NCBI GenBank assembly: GCA_021816665.1
Contig: JAKAXI010000090.1
Location: forward strand, 1 to 7,320
Direction of reading: 5' to 3'
Source: Bacillota bacterium
Lineage (GTDB): Bacteria > Bacillota > Bacilli > Alicyclobacillales > Alicyclobacillaceae
Length of the DNA stretch: 7,320 nt
Shown: piece by piece, positions 1 through 5,704 of the stretch
Layout of the letters: every line of letters begins with the position of its first letter
Numbering within the stretch: position 1 is the stretch's first letter
The notes under the pieces: generated by a model
Databases searched by the model: none
What the model was told of the DNA's origin: nothing
The model's input: only the letters and a program-made list of their open reading frames with translations
Translations under genes and position numbers: made by a program

Positions 1-22
1 AAAATCGCCCTGAGGCGATTTT
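1..22. terminator. Intrinsic terminator at left edge
   Basis: A perfect 9-bp inverted repeat (AAAATCGCC / GGCGATTTT) surrounds a CTGA loop. The plus-strand arm ends in four T and then C, so the U tract is short in that direction. The A run at the very edge may continue outside the window, which would make it a stronger minus-strand terminator. It probably closes a gene that lies to the left and insulates fni from it. Confidence 0.75.
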
Positions 23-46
23 CATCAGCTTTAGGAAAATTGCGGC

Positions 47-62
47 GCGGCGCCGGCGCCGC
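47..62. repeat. 16-bp perfect GC palindrome
   Basis: GCGGCGCCGGCGCCGC reads the same on both strands and consists only of G and C. It contains two adjacent GGCGCC units, with a further GGCGC just upstream. It lies between the left terminator and the leader of fni. It could be a protein-binding site or a leftover low-complexity patch; nothing in the sequence decides. Confidence 0.6.
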
Positions 63-125
63 CTCTCGAGGGGGTTCGACATGTCCGGTTTGGTGGCGCG
101 GACCTGCTAAGGGTCTCAATGAACG

Positions 126-154
126 TTGACTCAGGCCAGAGGCTGACGTAGCCT
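126..154 (+). promoter_or_regulatory. Weak candidate promoter for fni
   Basis: TTGACT (five of six matches to the -35 consensus) lies 17 bases before TAGCCT (three of six matches to the -10 consensus). TAATAT at 154-159 is a better -10 word but is 22 bases from the -35. The -35 is attractive and the position suits fni, but the -10 is poor, so this is only a candidate. Confidence 0.25.
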
Positions 155-180
155 AATATGGACACGCGCTCTCAATGCTA

Positions 181-188
181 AGAGGAGG
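181..188 (+). promoter_or_regulatory. Ribosome binding site that sets the fni start
   Basis: AGAGGAGG is a near-ideal Shine-Dalgarno sequence. It is only 2 bases from the GTG at 191 but 8 bases from the in-frame TTG at 197, so TTG 197 is the favoured start. A GTG at 203 would be 14 bases away, which is too far. Confidence 0.8.
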
Positions 189-196
189 ACGTGCTT

Positions 197-1324
197 TTGA
201 CGGTGGAGGACTCCAATCTTCGATCACGCCGCAAGGCTGAACATATGGAAGCTGTTCGAACACTCGGCGATACGCCAGCCGCGTCGTGGTTTCAGGACGT
301 CAAGTTACTGCCGAATTGTGCGCCGGAAGTTGACGTGGCGGACGTCTCGCTAGCGACGACACTGTGCGGAGTGAAGCTTGCGTCGCCCATCGTGATCAAT
401 GCGATGACAGGCGGAACAGAGGAGGCGCTCGTCGTCAACCAGCGCCTGGCGCGGCTTGCTCGCAGGTACGGCTTAGCGATGGCAGTCGGCTCGGAGACCG
501 CCGCCGTTCGCGATGCCACGTGGGAACATACCTATACAGTCGTGCGGGACGAGCACCCGGAAGGCGCCGTGATCGCCAATGTCGGCATGAGCGCTCCCAC
601 GGAGACGGCGCTTGCTGCTGTCGAGTTGCTTCACGCTAACCTGCTGCAGATTCACTGGAATGTGGCGCAGGAGATGTTTATGGCGGAAGGTGATCGCGCT
701 TTTCACGGTGCGCTTGACCGCCTCGCAGAAACGGTGAGCCGAGTCGACGTGCCGGTGATCGCGAAGGAAGTGGGACAAGGGGTTGCTGCGCCGGAAGCAG
801 TCCGGTTTGTGCAAGCCGGCGTGTCGGCGATTGACGTCGGCGGTCGCGGCGGCACCAACTTCATGGCCGTCGAGGTGTGGCGGCAGGGCGAGGCGCTCGA
901 CGATGATTGGCAGGATTGGGGAATCCCGACTCCGGTCGCACTGTGCGAAGTTGTCCAGGCGGTGGGAAAGAAGGTCGACGTGGTGGCGTCCGGCGGGATC
1001 CGCACGGGACACGATATCGCCAAGGCTGTCGCGCTCGGTGCATCTGCGGTCGGGATCGCGGGACCACTGTTGCGCCTTGTCAGCCGACCGGACGGCGAAG
1101 CGGCGGTGGCCGGCTTCATCGAACACCTGCACGACACACTGCGTAAACTGCTCGTGCTCACCGGCAGCCGTACCTGGGCCGACCTGCGCAAGCGGCCGGT
1201 TGTGATTCGCGGAGACGTTCGGGACTGGCTGGTCGCGCGCGGTATGGCGACATTTATCAGTGAAGTAGGCAGTCGCGACGAACGCTTACACAGCGATACA
1301 CACATGGGGTTCCGGTTGCGATGA
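197..1324 (+). CDS. fni: Type 2 isopentenyl-diphosphate delta-isomerase
   Basis: This cytoplasmic FMN enzyme interconverts isopentenyl and dimethylallyl diphosphate, the two C5 isoprenoid units; the family needs reduced flavin and Mg2+. From the TTG start it has 375 residues, against about 350 in Bacillus. Family motifs appear in order: RKAEH (12-16), NAMTGGT (68-74), GSETAAVRD (98-106), LQIHWNVAQE (150-159, with the conserved active-site Gln at 158), EGDR (164-167, acidic residue linked to Mg2+), KEVGQG (190-195), GGRGGTNF (215-222), WGIPTP (241-246) and SGGIRTGHD (265-273, flavin phosphate region of the barrel). About 20 extra C-terminal residues follow the normal end (RGMATF) and look unstructured. 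It is not the Nudix-fold type 1 enzyme. dxs follows after 154 bases with no convincing terminator, so read-through is possible. The family call is firm; the exact start is inferred from the ribosome binding site. Confidence 0.95.
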   Translation: MTVEDSNLRSRRKAEHMEAVRTLGDTPAASWFQDVKLLPNCAPEVDVADVSLATTLCGVKLASPIVINAMTGGTEEALVVNQRLARLARRYGLAMAVGSETAAVRDATWEHTYTVVRDEHPEGAVIANVGMSAPTETALAAVELLHANLLQIHWNVAQEMFMAEGDRAFHGALDRLAETVSRVDVPVIAKEVGQGVAAPEAVRFVQAGVSAIDVGGRGGTNFMAVEVWRQGEALDDDWQDWGIPTPVALCEVVQAVGKKVDVVASGGIRTGHDIAKAVALGASAVGIAGPLLRLVSRPDGEAAVAGFIEHLHDTLRKLLVLTGSRTWADLRKRPVVIRGDVRDWLVARGMATFISEVGSRDERLHSDTHMGFRLR

Positions 1325-1370
1325 TGTCAGTGCGAGCTAAAACTGCGCAAACGTGGTACCCTATCAGCAC

Positions 1371-1394
1371 ACTGACCGGGCGTGAACCGGCAGT
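1371..1394 (+). other. Imperfect hairpin in the fni-dxs gap
   Basis: ACTG-A-CCGG and CCGG-CAGT can form an 8-bp stem with one bulged A around a 7-base loop. No T run follows, so it is not a standard terminator. The 154-base gap also holds a weaker stem (GGGGCG / CGTCCC, about 1420-1435). It could be an mRNA processing or pausing element. I saw no recognised riboswitch motif and no good promoter in the gap. Confidence 0.3.
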
Positions 1395-1478
1395 CGAATC
1401 GTACCGTCTGTGAGATGAGGGGGCGTACCTGCGTCCCATGAAGATGACCCTAAATTGGCAAGGTGAGGTGTTGCACCT

Positions 1479-3350
1479 GTGCTACTAGAGCGTGTAAACA
1501 ACCCGGGTGACCTGAAGAACTTCACAATAGAACAACTGGAGCAGTTGGCGGTGGAGATCCGCGACTTTCTCGTCGATTCGGTGTCGAAGACGGGAGGTCA
1601 CTTTGGGGCCAACCTTGGCGTCGTTGAGCTGACTCTTGCGTTGCACAAGGTCTACGACAGCCCGACCGACAAATTGGTCTGGGACGTCGGGCACCAGGCC
1701 TATGTGCACAAAGTATTGACCGGTCGCCGCGAGAGCTTCGCGGGTCTGCGCAAGCACGGCGGCCTTGCTGGATTTCCGAAGCGAAACGAAAGCGAGCACG
1801 ATCAGTTTGGCACCGGCCACGCGAGTACGTCCATTTCAGCCGCTCTCGGGATGGCCGTTGCGCGCGACTTGAATCAGGAGAAGCACCAGGTGGTCTGCGT
1901 GATCGGAGATGGCGCTCTAACCGGTGGCATGGCGATGGAGGCACTCAACCACGCGGGTGATATTGGCACAGACTTGACCGTGGTCCTGAACGACAACGAG
2001 ATGTCGATCGCCCCAAACGTCGGCGCACTTTCGAGGTACCTGACCAAGGTTCGGGCCGATCCGACCTACTCGCGCGCGAAGACCGAGATCGAACAGATGG
2101 TCAAGCGCATGCCCGGTGTAGGTCCGCGTCTGACGCGAGCGCTCGAGCGCGTCAAGGACTCATTGCGCAGCCTTGTCATCGCGGGGCAGTTGTTTGAAGC
2201 GTTCGGGTTCAAGTACTTTGGTCCGATCGACGGCCATGATCTACCGCAGCTTGTGAACATCCTCGAGGACATCAAGCGCGTACACGGACCCATCCTCTTG
2301 CACGTGGTGACGGCAAAAGGCAAAGGCTACGCCTCAGCTGAAGAGGCGCCAGACAAGTTCCACGCCTGGCCGTCTACGGCGAAGAAGAAAGACGTGCCTG
2401 GATACACCGAGGTGTTTGCGAAGTCGCTGATTGAATTCGCGAAGAAGGACCCACGGATTGTCGCGGTCACGGCCGCGATGCCATCCGGTACGGGGCTGAA
2501 CAAATTTGCCGATGTGTTTCCGCACCGGACGTTTGACGTCGGAATTGCGGAACAACACGCCGCCACCTTCTGCGCAGGGCTTGCCACTGCTGGCAAGCGG
2601 CCGGTGTTCGCGGTCTACTCGACGTTCCTGCAGCGCGCGTACGACCAGGTGATCCACGACGTGTGTATTCAGAACCTGCCGGTGATGTTCGCGATCGATC
2701 GCGCCGGTTTTGTCGGACCTGATGGCGAGACGCACCAGGGCATGTTCGACCTCGCCTACCTGCGCACGGTCCCGAATATGACCGTGATGATGCCAAAGGA
2801 TGAGAACGAATTGCGCAACATGTTGTGGACTGGACTCCACCACGACGGACCGAGTGCTGTCCGGTACGCGAAGACGGACGGACTTGGCGTGGTGATGGAC
2901 AAAGAGCCGCAGGCAATTCCGCTTGGCCAGGCAGAAGTGGTGCGCACTGGCGGCGACGTCGCCATCCTCGCGCTCGGCCCGATGGTGCAGCTCGCGGAGC
3001 AAGTCGCAGACCAGTTGCGCAACCGCTTTGGCACCGCTGCGACCGTGGTCAACATGCGGTTTGTAAAGCCACTCGACGCAGACTTAGTCTGCTCACTCGC
3101 ACGCCGCGGCTTGCCGCTTGTAACGATTGAAGAAGCCTCGCTTGCAGGCGGCATGGGCTCAGCAGTGCTCGAGGCCCTGGCAGCCGACGGTCTTCGTGCA
3201 ACGGTACTTCTGCGCGGTGTGCCGGACCGCTTTATCGAACACGGGTCACGAAACGAACAACTTGCCGATGTCGGCCTCACAGCGGACGAACTGGTGCGGG
3301 ACATCAGCGAGTTACTCGACACCCAGCCGAAGCGAAACGCGAGCGTGTAG
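1479..3350 (+). CDS. dxs: 1-deoxy-D-xylulose-5-phosphate synthase
   Basis: This thiamine-diphosphate enzyme joins pyruvate and glyceraldehyde 3-phosphate to make DXP, the first step of the MEP isoprenoid pathway and also a precursor of thiamine and pyridoxal. It has 623 residues, the normal full length. Visible landmarks: SKTGGHFGANLG with His41; GDGALTGG (143-150) and NDN (171-173), the ThDP/Mg2+ site; GPIDGHD (248-254); KFHAWP with His295; GIAEQH with catalytic Glu358; YSTFLQRAYDQ (380-390); DRAG with Arg408; DGETHQG with Asp415 and His419; MRFVKPLD (526-533); VPDRFIEHG (581-589). These match E. coli H49, D152, H299, E370, Y392, R398, R420, D427 and H431. Odd point: residues 462-468 read RYAKTDG where the family usually has RYPRGN, so the E. 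coli Arg478 position is Lys465. The GTG start has GAGGTG (1465-1470) 8 bases upstream. In B. subtilis dxs lies beside xseB and ispA; here it lies beside fni, so a second copy may exist elsewhere. Confidence 0.96.
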   Translation: MLLERVNNPGDLKNFTIEQLEQLAVEIRDFLVDSVSKTGGHFGANLGVVELTLALHKVYDSPTDKLVWDVGHQAYVHKVLTGRRESFAGLRKHGGLAGFPKRNESEHDQFGTGHASTSISAALGMAVARDLNQEKHQVVCVIGDGALTGGMAMEALNHAGDIGTDLTVVLNDNEMSIAPNVGALSRYLTKVRADPTYSRAKTEIEQMVKRMPGVGPRLTRALERVKDSLRSLVIAGQLFEAFGFKYFGPIDGHDLPQLVNILEDIKRVHGPILLHVVTAKGKGYASAEEAPDKFHAWPSTAKKKDVPGYTEVFAKSLIEFAKKDPRIVAVTAAMPSGTGLNKFADVFPHRTFDVGIAEQHAATFCAGLATAGKRPVFAVYSTFLQRAYDQVIHDVCIQNLPVMFAIDRAGFVGPDGETHQGMFDLAYLRTVPNMTVMMPKDENELRNMLWTGLHHDGPSAVRYAKTDGLGVVMDKEPQAIPLGQAEVVRTGGDVAILALGPMVQLAEQVADQLRNRFGTAATVVNMRFVKPLDADLVCSLARRGLPLVTIEEASLAGGMGSAVLEALAADGLRATVLLRGVPDRFIEHGSRNEQLADVGLTADELVRDISELLDTQPKRNASV

Positions 3351-3362
3351 AGGGGACAGTCA

Positions 3363-3821
3363 ATGGCGGATTACATGCGAGACTTGCGTAAAGTCGTCGG
3401 CACACGCCCGATTATCATGGGTGGCGCGGGTGTGCTGTTGCTCGATGCTGAGGACCGCGTGCTGCTACAACTGCGTGCGGACAATGGCTGTTGGGGCATC
3501 ACCGGAGGCGCAATGGAGCTCGGTGAAACCTTCGAGCAAACGGCGCGCCGCGAAGTCCTCGAGGAGACAGGCCTAACGGTGGGAGAACTCGAGGTCCTCT
3601 GCCTGCACTCTGGCTCGCAGACGCACTACGTGTACCCGCATGGGGACGAAGTTTACCTGGCGGCCGTCATCTTTACGTCCAGGGACTATCACGGAGAGAT
3701 GCACGCCGACGAAACGGAGACTTCAGCCCTCAAGTGGTTTGCAGTAGGTGACCTCCCGGACAACCTAAACCAGCCAGACCGACATGCGATCGCGCAACTG
3801 GTGGTAAAAATGAGAAGCTAG
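3363..3821 (+). CDS. Nudix hydrolase, YjhB-like
   Basis: Nudix enzymes split a nucleoside diphosphate, or another diphosphate linked to a moiety X, using Mg2+ or Mn2+. The 152-residue protein is a single domain. Its Nudix box at 49-71 (G-x5-E-x7-REVLEETGL) matches the consensus exactly, including the metal-binding Glu pair, so it should be active. The N-terminal pattern (VGTRPIIMGGAGVLLLD, then LLQLRADNGCWGITGG) resembles the widespread Bacillus group annotated as ADP-ribose pyrophosphatase-like YjhB proteins. It begins 12 bases after the dxs stop, with AGGGGA (3351-3356) just upstream, so it is very likely co-transcribed with dxs. The substrate is unknown. A housecleaning role on nucleotides is the default, and action on an isoprenoid diphosphate is only suggested by the neighbours. 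The last codons lie inside the terminator stem. Confidence 0.9.
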   Translation: MADYMRDLRKVVGTRPIIMGGAGVLLLDAEDRVLLQLRADNGCWGITGGAMELGETFEQTARREVLEETGLTVGELEVLCLHSGSQTHYVYPHGDEVYLAAVIFTSRDYHGEMHADETETSALKWFAVGDLPDNLNQPDRHAIAQLVVKMRS

Positions 3822-3853
3822 CCCTCGTCGGGGGCTAGCTTCTCATTTTTTTT
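3806..3853. terminator. Strong bidirectional intrinsic terminator
   Basis: A 19-bp perfect stem (3806-3824 with 3832-3850) has a 7-base loop TCGTCGG, and the plus strand carries eight T in a row (3846-3853). The 5' arm begins with five A, which gives a U tract for minus-strand transcripts too. It therefore closes the dxs-Nudix transcript and the convergent minus-strand gene ending at 3908. The arm encodes the last Nudix residues and its stop codon (3819-3821). Confidence 0.95.
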
Positions 3854-3907
3854 GAGCTCACCTTCGTCTTTCGTCGGCGCTCGTTGTGGCGGTCCTCCGT
3901 CGACCGG

Positions 3908-4297
3908 CTAGCCTTCGTTTTCGCCGACGGTGGGGCCAAACTGACTACGCACGGCTTCGCCGTACCATTTGGCGAGCGCTGCGCCGAGTTGATAGTGGAT
4001 CGCGGTCGCCGACGGTAATCCTTCGTATGCGATGATGGACGTGGCAGTGGGGACAACGTAAGCGTGCGTCAGCGTGACACGGACGTGATCGACCTGTGCG
4101 TCGAAGGTGACGTCAACCGCGAGGTCGAGGCGCTCGTCGCGCGTGGCGAAACTGAGCACGCCGTGTCCATCGGGATTGACCGGAGTGAACGAGAAGCGAC
4201 CGTCAAAGCTGGCGACCGTGTCGAGGACATCGGTGACCGTCGCATATACGGCTTGGGCAGCTGTGACGTGATTGGATTGACCCACCCGGTCAGACAC
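3908..4297 (-). CDS. Hypothetical protein of 129 residues
   Basis: I do not recognise this protein. From the GTG at 4297 it begins VSDRVGQSNHVTAAQAVY and ends GPTVGENEG. It has no signal peptide, membrane segment or cysteine. The order looks like an N-terminal helix, a run of beta strands (FSFTPVN, GVLSFATR, LDLAVDVTFD, VDHVRVTLTHAYVV) and a closing helix (AIHYQLGAALAKWYGEAV). That pattern recalls small helix-grip (SRPBCC-like) domains, but this is only an impression. AAAGGGG lies 8 bases before the GTG, whereas a longer reading from TTG 4327 (139 residues) has no ribosome binding site and would start at the predicted transcript end. It converges on the Nudix gene and diverges from the MFS gene. 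An overlapping plus-strand reading frame (4064-4333) lacks a comparable start signal, so I favour the minus strand. Confidence 0.7.
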   Translation of the reverse strand: MSDRVGQSNHVTAAQAVYATVTDVLDTVASFDGRFSFTPVNPDGHGVLSFATRDERLDLAVDVTFDAQVDHVRVTLTHAYVVPTATSIIAYEGLPSATAIHYQLGAALAKWYGEAVRSQFGPTVGENEG

Positions 4298-4305
4298 TGC
4301 AAGTT

Positions 4306-4312
4306 CCCCTTT
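4306..4312 (-). promoter_or_regulatory. Ribosome binding site for the 129-residue protein
   Basis: On the minus strand AAAGGGG runs from 4312 to 4306, 8 bases before the GTG at 4297. It decides the start in favour of GTG over the upstream TTG at 4327. Confidence 0.7.
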
Positions 4313-4328
4313 CTTGAGTTCGTTCAAG
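4313..4328. repeat. Inverted repeat in the divergent control region
   Basis: CTTGAGTTCGTTCAAG has 5-bp perfect arms (CTTGA / TCAAG). With a G-U pair, the plus-strand RNA forms a 6-bp stem with a TTCG loop. The repeat covers the expected transcription start of the minus-strand gene and the possible -35 (TTGAGT, 4314-4319) of a plus-strand promoter. It could be an operator acting on both directions, or a 5' hairpin in the minus-strand mRNA. Confidence 0.4.
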
Positions 4329-4332
4329 GTTG

Positions 4333-4360
4333 ATTATAATCGATCACCGCACACCGACAG
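4333..4360 (-). promoter_or_regulatory. Promoter of the 129-residue protein gene
   Basis: On the minus strand a perfect TATAAT (4338 to 4333) lies 16 bases after CTGTCG (4360 to 4355), a three-of-six match to the -35. Transcription would begin near 4326 and give a leader of about 28 bases that holds the ribosome binding site at 4312-4306. The fit between -10, start site and binding site supports the call. The core TTATAA also creates a TATAAT on the plus strand (4335-4340), 15 bases after TTGAGT, which could drive the MFS gene; that spacing is short. Confidence 0.55.
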
Positions 4361-4376
4361 TCATACACTAGCGTGA

Positions 4377-4408
4377 CGACCTTGTATGGAAGTTGTTCCC
4401 GAAGGTCG
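4377..4408 (+). other. Nested inverted repeat in the MFS leader
   Basis: CGACCTT (4377-4383) pairs with AAGGTCG (4402-4408), and inside it GGAA (4388-4391) pairs with TTCC (4396-4399) around a GTTG loop. This makes an 11-bp two-part stem with a small internal loop, ending 43 bases before the MFS start. Only four T (4417-4420) follow, 8 bases downstream, so it is not a clear terminator. It may be an operator or an RNA switch of the exporter. Confidence 0.45.
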
Positions 4409-4451
4409 CAATAGGGTTTTAAGAATCCATTGTGGTGTTTGAGGTGTATTC

Positions 4452-5696
4452 ATGACCGAGAAACCATCCCGATTGAGATTGAACATTTGGACGTCTGTGT
4501 TTGTTTCTGGTGTCGGGGTGTCCGCCATCGGCAATTTCATATATCTAGTCGCCATCAACGTGTTTGTTCTCAATCAAACGCACTCGGCTTCGGCTGTCGC
4601 GGGTTTGTGGGTCGTATCCAGAATTGCGGCTCTGCTTGTTGGACCGTGGGTAGGCAGTATCGCAGACCGGTTTTCCCGTAGGAACCAACTGATTAGTGTT
4701 GAGATCTCTCGCGCAGTTTTGGTGGGTCTGTTGCCTTTATTTCATCATTTGTTTGTCATTTATACTGACGTGTTTTTGTTAGGAATTGGTAGCACATTGT
4801 TTGCGAGTTTTTTTCTTCCGTATCAAACACTGCTCATTCCTGAGGAGTCACGAAAGCGGGTAAACTCAATTGTCAGTATGCTTACATACAGTGCGCTCCT
4901 AACAGGGCCGGCCATTGCCGGTGCCCTTTTAATCGCCGGGCACGCTGCTATGCCATTGTGGTTGGATGCAATCAGTTTCCTCGCCTCTTCAATGTCGTTT
5001 TTTCTTTTGCCTAATTTGGGCCTGCCCGAGGAACCCGTCGAAAGGTCACATCCCTGGCGTACGGTTTTTACAGACTGGCGAACAGCATTTCAGTTTCTTG
5101 CTGACAACCGGCTGTTTACGGTGCTGTTCAGTTTAAATGCACTCATTGGTATCTTTGCCCTGACGGCGGATACGCAGGAAGTTGTCTTTGCACAGCAAGC
5201 ATTGCATCTCGGGCAATTCGGGTATGGCATGATGGTGACGTCGGCTGGAGTCGGATACGTGTCTGGCGCCCTCTTATTGTCAGTTGTAGCGAAACGGGTC
5301 GATTCTGTATGGTTACTCGGTGTTGGTACAGTACTCAGCGCCTTTGGTTATTTGTTCTATTCGTTGGCGCATTCCTTTTGGTCTGCGGTCATCGGGCTCA
5401 TTATCTTAGGGCTGTTTGGGTCAAGTGCGAACGTTGGATTCACAACCTACACACAAAAAGTCATGCCAGTGTCTCACATGGGGAGAATCGACAGCGTCAT
5501 CGGTCCGCCGCGACAGTTGTTCAACATCATGTTTATCTTGCTTGGCGGGATTGTGGCTACCGGGTTCGGTGTTCGTGACCTCATGGTGGGTATGACGATT
5601 CTGATGTGTGTGGCTACTCTCCTCATAGCACTGGTAGTTTTTTCACCAAGAAATCGCTCACAGATACAAGATTCCGTTTCTGATAATGCTTCTTAG
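4452..5696 (+). CDS. MFS transporter, exporter-like
   Basis: This 414-residue membrane protein fits the 12-helix major facilitator superfamily, whose members move small molecules with a proton or ion gradient. Hydrophobic segments lie near residues 15-40, 46-67, 81-97, 100-123, 142-163, 168-186, 221-238, 257-280, 285-305, 309-330, 354-372 and 375-397. The loop after helix 2 carries the MFS motif A pattern (GSIADRFSRRNQL, 68-80). The segment RVNSIVSML followed by TGPAIAGALL (136-160) resembles the MFS_3/EntS-type exporters, so efflux of a drug, siderophore or metabolite is likely; the substrate cannot be told. The ATG has GAGGTG (4441-4446) 5 bases upstream. Base use differs from dxs: 19 of 60 bases are G or C at 4741-4800, against 45 of 60 at 2941-3000, only partly explained by hydrophobic codons. 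This hints at separate origin. It runs tail to tail into the lipoprotein gene. Confidence 0.92.
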   Translation: MTEKPSRLRLNIWTSVFVSGVGVSAIGNFIYLVAINVFVLNQTHSASAVAGLWVVSRIAALLVGPWVGSIADRFSRRNQLISVEISRAVLVGLLPLFHHLFVIYTDVFLLGIGSTLFASFFLPYQTLLIPEESRKRVNSIVSMLTYSALLTGPAIAGALLIAGHAAMPLWLDAISFLASSMSFFLLPNLGLPEEPVERSHPWRTVFTDWRTAFQFLADNRLFTVLFSLNALIGIFALTADTQEVVFAQQALHLGQFGYGMMVTSAGVGYVSGALLLSVVAKRVDSVWLLGVGTVLSAFGYLFYSLAHSFWSAVIGLIILGLFGSSANVGFTTYTQKVMPVSHMGRIDSVIGPPRQLFNIMFILLGGIVATGFGVRDLMVGMTILMCVATLLIALVVFSPRNRSQIQDSVSDNAS

Positions 5697-5704
5697 CACG
5701 AGGG

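Noticed and set aside
473..1132. Minus-strand frame of 219 codons opposite fni
   Set aside because: fni on the other strand is certain, and this frame has the composition typical of an antisense shadow.
1325..1478. Thiamine pyrophosphate riboswitch before the ThDP enzyme gene dxs
   Set aside because: The conserved CTGAGA and ACCTGATCTGG-type elements are absent.
3835..4056. Minus-strand frame of 73 codons at the end of the small hypothetical gene
   Set aside because: It overlaps a better supported gene, is very basic, and ends inside the terminator stem.
4064..4333. Plus-strand frame of 89 codons opposite the 129-residue protein
   Set aside because: It has no ribosome binding site or promoter, whereas the opposite strand has promoter, binding site and terminator.
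4905..4930. Terminator-like hairpin (GGGCCGGC / GCCG-GT-GCCC, then TTTT) inside the MFS gene
   Set aside because: It has a 2-base bulge and only four T, and the bases encode the family-typical GPAIAGALL stretch, so protein coding explains it.
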